This document shows, in pieces, positions 31,991 through 40,455 of a DNA stretch of 64,000 nucleotides. The first letter of the stretch is position 1, and the number at the start of each line of letters is the position of its first letter. The stretch is from Candidatus Amunia macphersoniae. Its GTDB lineage: Bacteria; Chloroflexota; Dormibacteria; Aeolococcales; Aeolococcaceae. Both the position numbers and the translations under genes were made by a program. Under the pieces are notes generated by a model. It did no database searches. It was not told the DNA's origin and was given only the letters and a program-made list of their open reading frames with translations. The stretch covers positions 1 to 64,000 of the forward strand of contig JAEKNN010000061.1 in the NCBI GenBank assembly GCA_016464795.1, written 5' to 3'.

Positions 31991-33241
31991 TCATCGAGCC
32001 CGGGCCTTCCAGTCGGGAGCCGGCAGGATGGTGGCCTGATCGCGGTCGCACCGGCCCTTGCGCAGGTGAGTGGTGACGTCGCCGGCGAAGACGCGCAGGG
32101 CGCTGCTGAGCAGGACCAGGGCGCCGTCGGGATGGTGGCAGGCGCCGCGACCGGCGATCTGGGCGATCCAGCGTTGCAGGCGATCAGCATCCCGAGGCCT
32201 GGCGGTCCCTGCGGCCAGCTCTGCGGTGGTGGTGGCCAGCGATGCGAGACCGTGCTCACAGGGACCGCACTGGCCGGCGCTCTCGCGAGCCAGGAACCCC
32301 ACCAAGGCGGCGGCCTGGCTGAGCCCGCAGCGCCCGTGCGGGAAGATGGCGATGACTCCGCTCCCCAGGGGGACGTCGACCCCCAGCCGGAGGTCCCAGG
32401 CATCGTCCGCGGCCACCCAGCGGCCGAAGTAGCCGCCCACCAACACCGCCGCCACCGAGCCGGTGGCGCCGCCCGCGGCACTGACAGCCTGGGCGATCGT
32501 GGATCCTCCCGGGAGCTCGAGGACGCCCGGGGAATGGATGGCGGCTGCCATCGTCACCAGCACCGTCCCGGTGGCACCGTCCGCTCCTGCCCTCTGGTAG
32601 GCGTCGGCGCCCCGCCGGGCGATCACCGCCGCATGCGCCAGCGTCTCGATGTTCTGCACCAGGGTGGGCCGGCCGTCGACGCCTCGTTGGTAGGGCCGCG
32701 GCGGCACCAGCGTCGGCCGCGCCGCGCCCCCGTTGAGCTTCGCGACCACGGCTGACTCCTCACCTGCGACGTACCTGTGGGGCGCGCGCGCCACAGTGAT
32801 CGCCACCGGCAGGTCGGCGGCTCGTCGCTCGGCGATCGCCGCGCTCACGGCGTCAGCAGCGTCGTCGTGGGCCCCTGAGATGTACACCACTGCGCGGTTC
32901 GCTGCCACGGCCTCCGCCGCCAACAGCACTCCATCGAGGACGAGGTGCGGGCGCGCGCTGAGGAGAAGCCTGTCCTTGCCGCTCAGCGGTTCGGTCTCCG
33001 CGCCGTTGGCGACGACCACCGCTCTCCCCTCTGACCGCTCCCGCACGGCCGTCCACTTGCGCCCGGTCGGGAACGCGGCGCCTCCACGACCACGCAGCCC
33101 GGCGGCATCGACGATGTCGATCAGGGACCCACCGGAGAATTGGGGACGTGCGCCGAGGCGGGACTGATGCTCCGCAAAGGTCTCCGCGCCGGCGCTGACG
33201 GCCGGCCCATCGAGGAGGCTGACACCGCCGGTGGCCATCAA
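31991..33241 (-). CDS. NuoF-like NADH dehydrogenase flavoprotein
   Basis: Resembles the 51-kDa complex I subunit/HydB family: 416 residues with the FMN/NADH glycine-rich motif LRGRGGAAFPTGRKW, an AGEESA segment, a SLBB-like region and the iron-sulphur domain. The 4Fe-4S motif, normally SCGxCxPC plus a distant Cys, reads SAGQCGPC: Ala322 replaces the first ligand, while Cys325, Cys328 and Cys368 remain. It overlaps the ferric-reductase-like gene by four bases and precedes the ferredoxin by one. There are no other complex I genes here, so it probably moves electrons from NAD(P)H or ferredoxin to the membrane protein. Confidence 0.85.
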   Translation of the reverse strand: MMATGGVSLLDGPAVSAGAETFAEHQSRLGARPQFSGGSLIDIVDAAGLRGRGGAAFPTGRKWTAVRERSEGRAVVVANGAETEPLSGKDRLLLSARPHLVLDGVLLAAEAVAANRAVVYISGAHDDAADAVSAAIAERRAADLPVAITVARAPHRYVAGEESAVVAKLNGGAARPTLVPPRPYQRGVDGRPTLVQNIETLAHAAVIARRGADAYQRAGADGATGTVLVTMAAAIHSPGVLELPGGSTIAQAVSAAGGATGSVAAVLVGGYFGRWVAADDAWDLRLGVDVPLGSGVIAIFPHGRCGLSQAAALVGFLARESAGQCGPCEHGLASLATTTAELAAGTARPRDADRLQRWIAQIAGRGACHHPDGALVLLSSALRVFAGDVTTHLRKGRCDRDQATILPAPDWKARAR

Positions 33242-34290
33242 TTCCTGGCCACCTGGGTGATCAGCTGGCCGGCGATGGTTCCGTCCGGCTGCCGGCTGAG
33301 GCTGATGTCGACGGCGGTCCCGCCACAGGTGGCCTGCACATCCTGCAGCACAGAGGCTGTGGCGGTGCAGATCACCGCGCCGCCCTCGGAGATCGTGAGC
33401 TGACCGGTGGCCTGCCGGCCATGCACCGCCACCGTGATGCGCAGCTTGGCATCGCGGGCATCCGTCAGCGTCACCGAGACGTCGGTGGCGTTGCTCACCG
33501 CGGTTCCGGTCACCTGATCGGTGAGGCCGGCGGGAAGGGCCGGCGCAGGCAGCGCCGGCGACGGTGTTGGCGCTGCCACAGCTGGGCTCACGCTCGGCGC
33601 CCCGCTCGAGCTCAGGGCCAGGAGTCGGTCGGGGGTGCCCGCCGCCTTGGCCCAGCCGCTGTGCAGCGGACCGGCCGCGGCGAAGCCGAGCAACGCCGCC
33701 GTCGCCGCGCCCGTGACTGTAAGGGAGGCCAGGCGCATCAGTGGCCGTACCCCGCTTTGGGAGCCAACCAGCCGCCAGGCGATGGCGGCCACCACCACCA
33801 CCAGGCAGGCGAGGCTCACCACGACGGCCCAGGTCGAGCGCACATCACTGCCGGTCCCGAGTGTGTGCAGCATTGCCAGCGGCCAGCAGGCATAGGCCGC
33901 CCAATGGATCACCCGCCACACGCTGAAACCGATTCGTTGGCGCAGCAGGCTGGTGATGGCCAGCGCCACCAGCAGCTCCAAGGACACCACGCCCAGGCCC
34001 AGCCACACCGGTCGGTACGAGCCGGTGAAGGGGATCACGCTGTTGAGGATGCTGATGCCGGCGAAGGGGTCGATGGTCGAGGTGAGGATATGGATGAGCA
34101 GGAAGACGAGCACGAGCAGGGAGAGGTTGCGGTGGACCGCCTGGGTCAGGAAGCGGGGCCACTCCGGATTGCTCCAGCGCGCCGTGGTGAGAATCCCCAG
34201 CACCAGGATGGCGGTGAGCATCAACAGGCTGACGTAGCCGGTGCTGCGTGCCGCGTACCAGAGTGGCGTTGGCCCTGCGGCCGCGATCAC
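33238..34290 (-). CDS. ferric-reductase-like transmembrane protein
   Basis: A 350-residue membrane protein. Six helices span about residues 10-215, with a haem-ligand-like pattern of histidines (AVHRNLSLLVLVFLLIH and VIHWAAYACWPLAMLH), as in ferric reductase/MsrQ-like domains. The C-terminal third is extracytoplasmic: a Pro/Ala-rich linker followed by a beta-rich domain with two cysteines. The linker contains SSSGAPSVS, loosely similar to the S/T-G-A-x-S/T flavinylation site recognised by ApbE, whose gene lies directly upstream. It is coupled to both neighbours by four-base overlaps and should carry electrons across the membrane. Confidence 0.82.
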   Translation of the reverse strand: MIAAAGPTPLWYAARSTGYVSLLMLTAILVLGILTTARWSNPEWPRFLTQAVHRNLSLLVLVFLLIHILTSTIDPFAGISILNSVIPFTGSYRPVWLGLGVVSLELLVALAITSLLRQRIGFSVWRVIHWAAYACWPLAMLHTLGTGSDVRSTWAVVVSLACLVVVVAAIAWRLVGSQSGVRPLMRLASLTVTGAATAALLGFAAAGPLHSGWAKAAGTPDRLLALSSSGAPSVSPAVAAPTPSPALPAPALPAGLTDQVTGTAVSNATDVSVTLTDARDAKLRITVAVHGRQATGQLTISEGGAVICTATASVLQDVQATCGGTAVDISLSRQPDGTIAGQLITQVARN

Positions 34291-35204
34291 GCCGCCATCT
34301 CGGCGGCCACCGGCCAGCGGTTGAGGTGGAGCACCTCGCCGGCGTGGGTGACCAGGCGCGCCGGCAGACGCATCGACTCCAGCCAGTCGGCAGCGCCGGC
34401 ACCGCGGACCAGCGCGGCCGTGCTCGCGGTGTTGGCGTCGACACAGGTGGCGGCAGCGACGCTGACAGTGCGATAGGGCGAGATCGCCGGTCGGCCGGTG
34501 CGCGGGTCGACGATGTGGTGCATCGGAACGCGGTCACGACGCCACTGCCGGACTGTGGAGCTGGAGGTGGCCAGGCCTCCACTGTGCAAGGCGATGCGCT
34601 GTCCGGGTGTCTCCGCAGCGCTGGCGTGGTCGTCGACCACGCGGATCGGCCAGCCAGCGGACGGCGCCGACCCGGCGACGGCGACGTCGCCGCCCAGGCT
34701 GACCAGGATCCCGCACCCGCATGCGGAGTGCGCCGCCGCGGCCGCGCGGTCGGATCCCAGCGCCTTGGCAGTGGCACCGAGGTCGAGGGTGGTGCCCTCC
34801 GGCAGGGTCACCAGCGGCGGATCGTCACCGATGGTCACCGCTCGCCAACCGACGGCGCGGACGGGGCGGCCGAGTCGGGGCCCGTCGGAGGGCACCGCCG
34901 CGAAGTCGGCGTCGTACCCGATCGCCATCACGCACGGACCAACCGTCGGGTCCACGTCGCCGTCGGTCAGGCGCGCGGCCCGGAGTGCCACCCTGATGGC
35001 ATCGGCGAGGAGGGGGGTGACCACCACCGGAACTCCCGCGGCATTCAGCCTGCTCACATCGGAGTCCTGCCGGAAACGGCTGCAAGCGAGGTCGAGCGCG
35101 TCGATCTCAGCCGAGACCACCTCGCGCGCCCGCTCGAGTGCCGTCCCGTCAGTCACCGCCACCACCACCGACGTCCCGAGCGCGCGCCAGCTGGCGCTGA
35201 TCAT
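34287..35204 (-). CDS. FAD:protein FMN transferase (ApbE family)
   Basis: Transfers FMN from FAD covalently to Ser/Thr of target proteins on the outer face of the membrane. The 305 residues contain conserved blocks: CSRFRQDSDVSRLN, VDPTVGPCVMAIGYD, LDLGATAKALGSDRAA and HHIVDPRTGRPA. No clear signal peptide is present, which is unusual for an enzyme expected to act outside. The stop overlaps the ferric-reductase-like start by four bases. No FMN-binding domain protein is seen in the operon, so its acceptor is unresolved. Confidence 0.92.
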   Translation of the reverse strand: MISASWRALGTSVVVAVTDGTALERAREVVSAEIDALDLACSRFRQDSDVSRLNAAGVPVVVTPLLADAIRVALRAARLTDGDVDPTVGPCVMAIGYDADFAAVPSDGPRLGRPVRAVGWRAVTIGDDPPLVTLPEGTTLDLGATAKALGSDRAAAAAHSACGCGILVSLGGDVAVAGSAPSAGWPIRVVDDHASAAETPGQRIALHSGGLATSSSTVRQWRRDRVPMHHIVDPRTGRPAISPYRTVSVAAATCVDANTASTAALVRGAGAADWLESMRLPARLVTHAGEVLHLNRWPVAAEMAA

Positions 35205-35207
35205 GGT

Positions 35208-35504
35208 CTAGGAGCCGCCCGAGCTGATCGGGGCTGGGTTGAGCCCACCGCTGCCGTTCACCGGGACGGCCGCGTCGCTCGGTGGCTGGGCTGGGGGTTG
35301 CAGGCCGCCGGAAGCATCCTGGGTCGGCACGGCCGGCTGGCCGGGCTGGTCGGCGGCGACGGTGCGACCGGCGAATGTGCCCGCCGCCGCGGCTGCGCCG
35401 CCGAGCGTGAGCGCGGCTGCGCTCGCGGCGGTCGCAATGGTGATGGTGCGCACCCGTCGTTGCGCACGGTCACGATCCTCGGGAGAGGTCCGGTTCATCG
35501 CCAC
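35208..35504 (-). CDS. small membrane or secreted protein, unknown
   Basis: A 98-residue protein with a basic N-terminus (RDRAQRRVR), one hydrophobic alanine-rich helix (about residues 20-45) and a Pro/Gly/Ser-rich tail outside the membrane containing DASGGLQ and NGSGGLNP. It is the first gene of the redox operon, three bases before apbE. In related clusters this position often holds an FMN-binding protein. No such domain is present here, though its Ser-Gly motifs could conceivably be modified. Unrecognised. Confidence 0.65.
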   Translation of the reverse strand: MAMNRTSPEDRDRAQRRVRTITIATAASAAALTLGGAAAAAGTFAGRTVAADQPGQPAVPTQDASGGLQPPAQPPSDAAVPVNGSGGLNPAPISSGGS

Positions 35505-35662
35505 CAGCGTAGCGCCCGCTTCCTTACGGCCTGCTGACGGCTTGCGACGGCCGACACACAGGTGTCGGTGCTGCCGGTCACCATTGGTGGCTAGGTGCGC
35601 GAGGTCGTTTGAGCCTCGAGTTCCCGAACCATGTCGGCATTGTCGACCATCCGCGCCAGCGT

Positions 35663-36568
35663 CTAGAGCACCTGTTGGCGCAGCGCAGGTTCGAGCTCAG
35701 CTGCCTCGGGATGAATACCCACGAGCTCGACCTCTGGCTCACCGTCCGACTCCGCCGTCGCCTCGGCCTCAGCCATGGCGCGCAGGACAGCGTCGAGCCG
35801 TTCCTGCTCCCGGGCCAGGCGTTCTTCGAGAAGGGCGATCCGGGCGACCGCGGGGTCGGCCACGGCTGGGGTGGATGCTGCGGGTGCCGGTGGTGCCTTG
35901 TCGTCGGCGGCCACGGGTTGCAGAACCGCGGGCTCGGTGACCACCGCCGGCTCGGCTGGTGGCTTCGCCGCCTCCGGCAACGGGTCGTAGGCAGGCGCTT
36001 CCCTGGCGTAGCGGGGCAGGGCAGTGGCGACCGGTGCCGCCTCCTGGTGAGCAGCGGCCGACGTGTCCGCTTCCGGCAACGGGTCGTAGGGGGGCGCCTC
36101 CCTGGCGTAGCGGGGCAGGGCAGCCGTGACCGATGGCGCCCCCTGCTCAGCCGCAGCCAACCTCTCCGCTCTTGGCAAAGCCTCGTCCGGGGGCGCCTCC
36201 CTGGCGTACCGCGGCAGCTCAGTGGCGACTGGTGGCGCCTCCACGCGCCGGGCGGGATCCGGCACCGTCCTGGAGCGACCTGACATGTCCGCGACCGCCG
36301 GTGACACCGCGGGGGCCGAGGACTTGCGGGCGACAGTCCTCTCAGGCGCCTGCGCCTCCTCCCGCACCACCCCGTCGTCGTGCCGGGCGAAGCGAGCGGC
36401 GACCAGGTTGGCCACCAGAAGCAGCCCCAGGATGATCAGCGCCGGCCGGAGGAGGGAGGTCAGCGTTCGGTGTGCGTCAGGATGGACGGCGCCCCAGACA
36501 GCCGTGACCACGAAACCGGACAGCCACCCGGCCAAGACCACCTTGAGGGATCGGGACATTTGAGCCAA
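35663..36568 (-). CDS. membrane protein with proline-rich repeats
   Basis: A 301-residue protein with two N-terminal membrane helices (about residues 7-27 and 39-58) and a long acidic, Pro/Ala-rich region. This holds three imperfect repeats built on LPRYAREAPP followed by a variable tract and PLPEA (about residues 118-200). A predicted coiled coil (ARIALLEERLAREQERLDAV) follows. The function is unknown. It is divergent from the NfeD-like/flotillin set, which suggests a membrane-scaffold context. Confidence 0.7.
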   Translation of the reverse strand: MAQMSRSLKVVLAGWLSGFVVTAVWGAVHPDAHRTLTSLLRPALIILGLLLVANLVAARFARHDDGVVREEAQAPERTVARKSSAPAVSPAVADMSGRSRTVPDPARRVEAPPVATELPRYAREAPPDEALPRAERLAAAEQGAPSVTAALPRYAREAPPYDPLPEADTSAAAHQEAAPVATALPRYAREAPAYDPLPEAAKPPAEPAVVTEPAVLQPVAADDKAPPAPAASTPAVADPAVARIALLEERLAREQERLDAVLRAMAEAEATAESDGEPEVELVGIHPEAAELEPALRQQVL

Positions 36569-36709
36569 TTCTGGCAGGACGCTCTCGCGGGCGTCCGGCC
36601 CAGCTCACGGGCGTGCAACAACGTGATCTCTCGATGCGCAGGCGCGCTTCCCGAGGCCGTGGCCGGGGTACCATCCGATCGCTGGGCCGATCACACCCAT
36701 GAGGTGGCA

Positions 36710-36937
36710 ATGGCACTGGACGTCGTCGGAAAGCTCGCCAGGGTGACCGCGGACATCACTCCCGGACACTTCGGTGAGGTGCTCATCGAGGTTCGCGCGG
36801 GCACTGAGCGCTTCCCGGCGTGCGCGGCCGCCCAGGATCAGACCATCCGCAAGCACACGCAGGTCCTGGTGGTGGGCAGCCTGGGCGGCCGCACCGTTGA
36901 GGTTTCACCGACCGACGTCATGAGGTTGCCGCGATGA
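36710..36937 (+). CDS. short NfeD-like OB-fold protein
   Basis: A 75-residue protein resembling only the C-terminal OB-fold of NfeD: ARVTADITPGHFGEVLIEV at the start and QVLVVGSLGGRTVEVSPTD at the end. It lacks the membrane helices of standard NfeD. ATG 36710 has AGG six bases upstream; a GTG two codons earlier is possible. Its TGA overlaps the flotillin ATG by four bases. The NfeD-flotillin pairing is a well-known gene neighbourhood, supporting this call despite the short length. Confidence 0.7.
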   Translation: MALDVVGKLARVTADITPGHFGEVLIEVRAGTERFPACAAAQDQTIRKHTQVLVVGSLGGRTVEVSPTDVMRLPR

Positions 36938-38445
36938 GCATTCTGATCGGAATCATCCTGGGCGCAGCCCTCGGACTGCTGGTGCTGATGGCCATCGTCT
37001 TCCGCATCTCCTGGCGCGTGGCCGAGCCGGACGAGGCGCTGATCATCTCCGGGTTCAAGACCGGACAGCGTCCTGACGGCGTTGGCGAGAGCATGGGATT
37101 CCGCATCGTCACCGGCCGAGGATGTCTGATCGCCCCCGGGATCACCAAGGTGCGCCGCCTGTCGCTCGAGGCGCACGAGAGCGAGATCCAGGTGCCGTGT
37201 GTCAGCCAGCAGAAGATTCGCCTCGATCTGCGTGGCGTCGTCGTCTACAAAGTTGGTGACGACTACCGGTCGATCGCCAACGCGGCGCGGCGCTTTCTCG
37301 ATCGACCAGCGCAGGAGCTGGAGACCAAGGTGCAGAACGTCTTCGTCGGCCACCTTCGCGCCATCGCGGGATCGATGACTGTCGAGGAGATGATCAGCGA
37401 CCAGGACAAGTTCGCCCAGCAGGTGCGCGACCGCTGCACCATGGAGATGGAGTCGTTCGGGCTGGTGATCGACAGTTTTCAGATCCAGTCGATCGCCGAT
37501 TCGTCCAACTACATCGAGAATCTGGCGGCTCCGCACCAGGCTGAGGTCGAGCAGAACGCCCGCATCGCGCGAGCCAACGCAGAGCGTGAGGCCGTGGGTC
37601 AGGAGCAGCTCGCACAGGCCAGGATGGCTGAGTCGATCAGGGAGACCAACGTCAAGAAGGCAGGCTTTCAGGCCGAGGTCGACAAGGCCACCCAGGAGGC
37701 CTCTCAGCAGGGGCCGCTGGCGCAGGCCAGGGCTCACCAGGCAGTCGTCGAGCAGCAGACCCGGGTTGCCGAACTGCAGGCGCAGCAGACCGAGCAGCAG
37801 CTCCAGGTCGACGTTCGCAAGCCTGCCGACGCCGAGGCCTACAAGCAGACCACGCTGGCCACCGCGGGTCGCGACGCGCGCATCCGGCAGGCCGAGGGGG
37901 AGGCACAGGAAACGCGACTTCGTGCCGAGGCTGCCGCCATGCAGATCAAGCTACAGGCGGGGGCGCAGGCTGAGGCGACCCGGGTCAACGGCCAGGCCCA
38001 GGCTGACGCCACCAAGGCCCGCGGACTGGCCGAAGCGGACGCGATCAGGGCCCGGATGGAGGCCGAGGCATCGGGCATCGAGCGCCGCGCCGCTGCCCTC
38101 AGTCAGAACCAGGAGGCGGTGATCGCGCAACAGATCGCTGAGAAGCTGCCTGAGATCGTGGCCGCGGCGGCGGCGCCCTTCGAACACGTCGGTCAGTTCA
38201 CAGTCCTGAACGGAGCGCAGGGGGTCACGGGGGCGATTGCGGAGATCATCCAGCAGGCCGGGGCTCTGACTGGGCTCGCCCGACAATCGCTGCTGCCGGC
38301 GGTCACAGCCAGTGGCAGCAACCGTGAGCGAGACTCGAACGCTGAGACCGGCACGGACAACGGGCGGCGAAACCGGCGAGCAGTACCCGCCAAGGGCAAC
38401 GGGACCGCCGCCAAGTCGTCTGAGCCACCCGCGCCGCCGCGGTAG
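36934..38445 (+). CDS. flotillin-like SPFH-domain protein
   Basis: Membrane-domain organiser of 503 residues: an N-terminal membrane hairpin (about residues 4-24), an SPFH/band-7 domain (about 30-200) and a long coiled-coil region rich in Ala, Gln and Glu with repeats of the type QAxADATKARGLAEADAIRA, characteristic of flotillins. The tail is basic (RRNRRAVPAKGNGT). It is coupled to the NfeD-like gene and 10 bp before telA. It probably scaffolds functional membrane microdomains together with those neighbours. Confidence 0.92.
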   Translation: MSILIGIILGAALGLLVLMAIVFRISWRVAEPDEALIISGFKTGQRPDGVGESMGFRIVTGRGCLIAPGITKVRRLSLEAHESEIQVPCVSQQKIRLDLRGVVVYKVGDDYRSIANAARRFLDRPAQELETKVQNVFVGHLRAIAGSMTVEEMISDQDKFAQQVRDRCTMEMESFGLVIDSFQIQSIADSSNYIENLAAPHQAEVEQNARIARANAEREAVGQEQLAQARMAESIRETNVKKAGFQAEVDKATQEASQQGPLAQARAHQAVVEQQTRVAELQAQQTEQQLQVDVRKPADAEAYKQTTLATAGRDARIRQAEGEAQETRLRAEAAAMQIKLQAGAQAEATRVNGQAQADATKARGLAEADAIRARMEAEASGIERRAAALSQNQEAVIAQQIAEKLPEIVAAAAAPFEHVGQFTVLNGAQGVTGAIAEIIQQAGALTGLARQSLLPAVTASGSNRERDSNAETGTDNGRRNRRAVPAKGNGTAAKSSEPPAPPR

Positions 38446-38455
38446 AGGAGTCCCG

Positions 38456-39706
38456 ATGCCGGATCCAACCAGCGCTTCCGCGCCCGACTCGTCCGCGACG
38501 GCGGGTGGCGCCGAGGTGAGCCTGTCGCTGAGCGCCCCCGAGGTGGTGGCGGCGGTCGCCCCTGAACAGGCAGAGAAGCAAGTGGCTGTGCCCTCCGACG
38601 CCGCCCAGCGCATCGATTCGATGGTCAGCGCGTTCGTGGACGGGATCGCCGCCCTCGACGTTCACGGTGACCGGTACCGTCGCCGAGTCGATGACATCGA
38701 CACGCTGGCTGAGCGCGAGATTCGCTCCACGTCGGATGTCAGCAACCGTCTGCTCGATCGGCCAGCACGAGCCATGAGTGGTCTCGGCGACAGCAACACG
38801 CCCATCGCCAAAGGCCTGCTCGATCTCCGCCGCTCGGTCGAGGACCTGAACCCGGCGAAGCACGATCTCAGCCATTCGGGCCCGCGCAAGCTCCTCGGTG
38901 TCATCCCCTTCGGCGACCGTGTCCGTGCGTATTTCTCTCGCTATCAGAAGTCGCAGAGCCACATCCAGGGCATCGTGGGTGCACTTCGCGAGGGCGGAGC
39001 GGAGTTGGAGAAGGACAACGCCGCGATCGGGCAGGAGCAGAAGGCGTTGTGGACCCAGATGGAGACGCTGCGCCAGTACGCCTACATGGCAGAGCAGCTC
39101 GACACCGGGTTGGAAGCGCGCATCGACGCGGTCGACACCAACGACCCTGATCACGCCCGTGTGCTGCGAGAGGATGTCCTCTTCCCAGTGCGCCGCCGTC
39201 GCCAGGAGATCCTGACCCAGCTCGCGGTGGCAGTGCAGGGGTACGCAGCGCTGCGGGTGGTGGAGACCAACAACCGCGAGCTGATCCGAGCCGTGCGCAC
39301 TGCCACCACGACCACGGTCGCCGCACTTCGCACAGCGGTGATGGTTGCCCAGGCGCTCACCAACCAGCGGCTGGTGAGCGAGCAGGTCAAGGCGGTGAAT
39401 GAGGTGACCAGCAGCATGATCGAGAGCACCTCGAGCGCCCTTCGCGACCAGACCACAACAGTTGAGGACCAGGCACAGAGCCCCGGCCTGGACATCGCCT
39501 CGCTGCAGCGCGCCTGGGACAACGTCTTCGCTGCCCTCGACCAGATCGATTCGTACAAGCTGCGGGCGCTGGACGCCATGAAGGTGACCGTCCAGACCCT
39601 CTCGGAGCAGGTCGAACGGTCGAACGCGCAGGTGGAGCGTCTGCACGCGAACGAGACCGATCAGCGCCGAGTGGCGGCAGGGACACCCAGCCTCCGGCTC
39701 CCGTAG
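38456..39706 (+). CDS. TelA family toxic-anion-resistance protein
   Basis: A 416-residue cytosolic alpha-helical protein of the TelA/KlaA family (PF05816), first tied to tellurite resistance but found in many genomes with a general envelope-stress role. Recognised by GLLDLRRSVEDLNPAKHDL, FGDRVRAYFSRYQKSQSHI and ETNNRELIRAVRTATTTTVAALRTAVMVAQAL. ATG 38456 is preceded by GAGGAG at 38445-38450. It follows the flotillin gene in the same operon, so its job is probably at the membrane. Confidence 0.9.
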   Translation: MPDPTSASAPDSSATAGGAEVSLSLSAPEVVAAVAPEQAEKQVAVPSDAAQRIDSMVSAFVDGIAALDVHGDRYRRRVDDIDTLAEREIRSTSDVSNRLLDRPARAMSGLGDSNTPIAKGLLDLRRSVEDLNPAKHDLSHSGPRKLLGVIPFGDRVRAYFSRYQKSQSHIQGIVGALREGGAELEKDNAAIGQEQKALWTQMETLRQYAYMAEQLDTGLEARIDAVDTNDPDHARVLREDVLFPVRRRRQEILTQLAVAVQGYAALRVVETNNRELIRAVRTATTTTVAALRTAVMVAQALTNQRLVSEQVKAVNEVTSSMIESTSSALRDQTTTVEDQAQSPGLDIASLQRAWDNVFAALDQIDSYKLRALDAMKVTVQTLSEQVERSNAQVERLHANETDQRRVAAGTPSLRLP

Positions 39707-39817
39707 CGGTTGTCGCGGAGCTCTCAAGACATCTCGACTGGCGTATCGTTCGCGGCCGGCCGCGCCCGGCCATGGCCGCCGCTCCGCGGTGCCGTTCAAT
39801 TGTCAGAGGAGGCAGCG

Positions 39818-40279
39818 ATGCGCCTGCACAGAGAGCCCGGAAAACCCATGGTGATGCTCCAGGCCGGTGGGTGGGGCGTGGTGGCGGCGATGGCGATGAG
39901 CGGGATGCGCGCTCTGACCACCCAGCTCGGTCTGGTGGGTCAAACGCCGCCTGAGGCGATGGCCAAGCAAAGTGCCAGCGGATTGCTCAGGCAGGTGCCG
40001 CCCGGCATGCGAGCTGCCGTGATCGAGGTGTCCCACTGGGGTTTCGGGGCGGTGGGTGGCTCGTTGTTCGGGGTGCTGCCGCAATGGTTGCGCCGCCATC
40101 GCTGGACCGGACCGGTGTACGGGCTGATGGTGTGGCTCGGCTTCGAGTTGGGGCTGGCTCCCATTCTCGGACTGAGCCAGGCCAAGGCGACCCGGCCCGT
40201 CGAACGCGCTGCCTTCGCCGCCGATCATGTGCTCTTCGGCCTGGTGCTGGCCAAGGGCCTGGAGCGGCGGAACACCTAG
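39818..40279 (+). CDS. membrane protein, DUF1440/DUF6789-like
   Basis: A 153-residue membrane protein with about four helices, beginning MRLHREPGKP. The pattern (a first helix with GWGVVAAMAMSGMRALTT, a central HWGFGAVGGSLFGV, and a final AFAADHVLFGLVLAKGL) resembles the YagU/DUF1440-like group. A strong GAGGAGG lies nine bases before the ATG. It has its own ribosome site and 110 bp to telA, so it may be separately transcribed. Function unknown. Confidence 0.7.
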   Translation: MRLHREPGKPMVMLQAGGWGVVAAMAMSGMRALTTQLGLVGQTPPEAMAKQSASGLLRQVPPGMRAAVIEVSHWGFGAVGGSLFGVLPQWLRRHRWTGPVYGLMVWLGFELGLAPILGLSQAKATRPVERAAFAADHVLFGLVLAKGLERRNT

Positions 40280-40455
40280 CCAGTGTCGGGCTCGGTAACT
40301 TCGTTGCACGTGACCCGACAGCGGAGGACTCGTCGGCACAATGCACAGTCCCGCCGCGTGCGCGGATCCGTGGTCGCGCATCGGCCTCTGAAGGCGCATG
40401 CGACAATCTCGCCGCGGCAGGCGTTCCGCGCAATTGGCCACGGTAGGCTCGCCGG

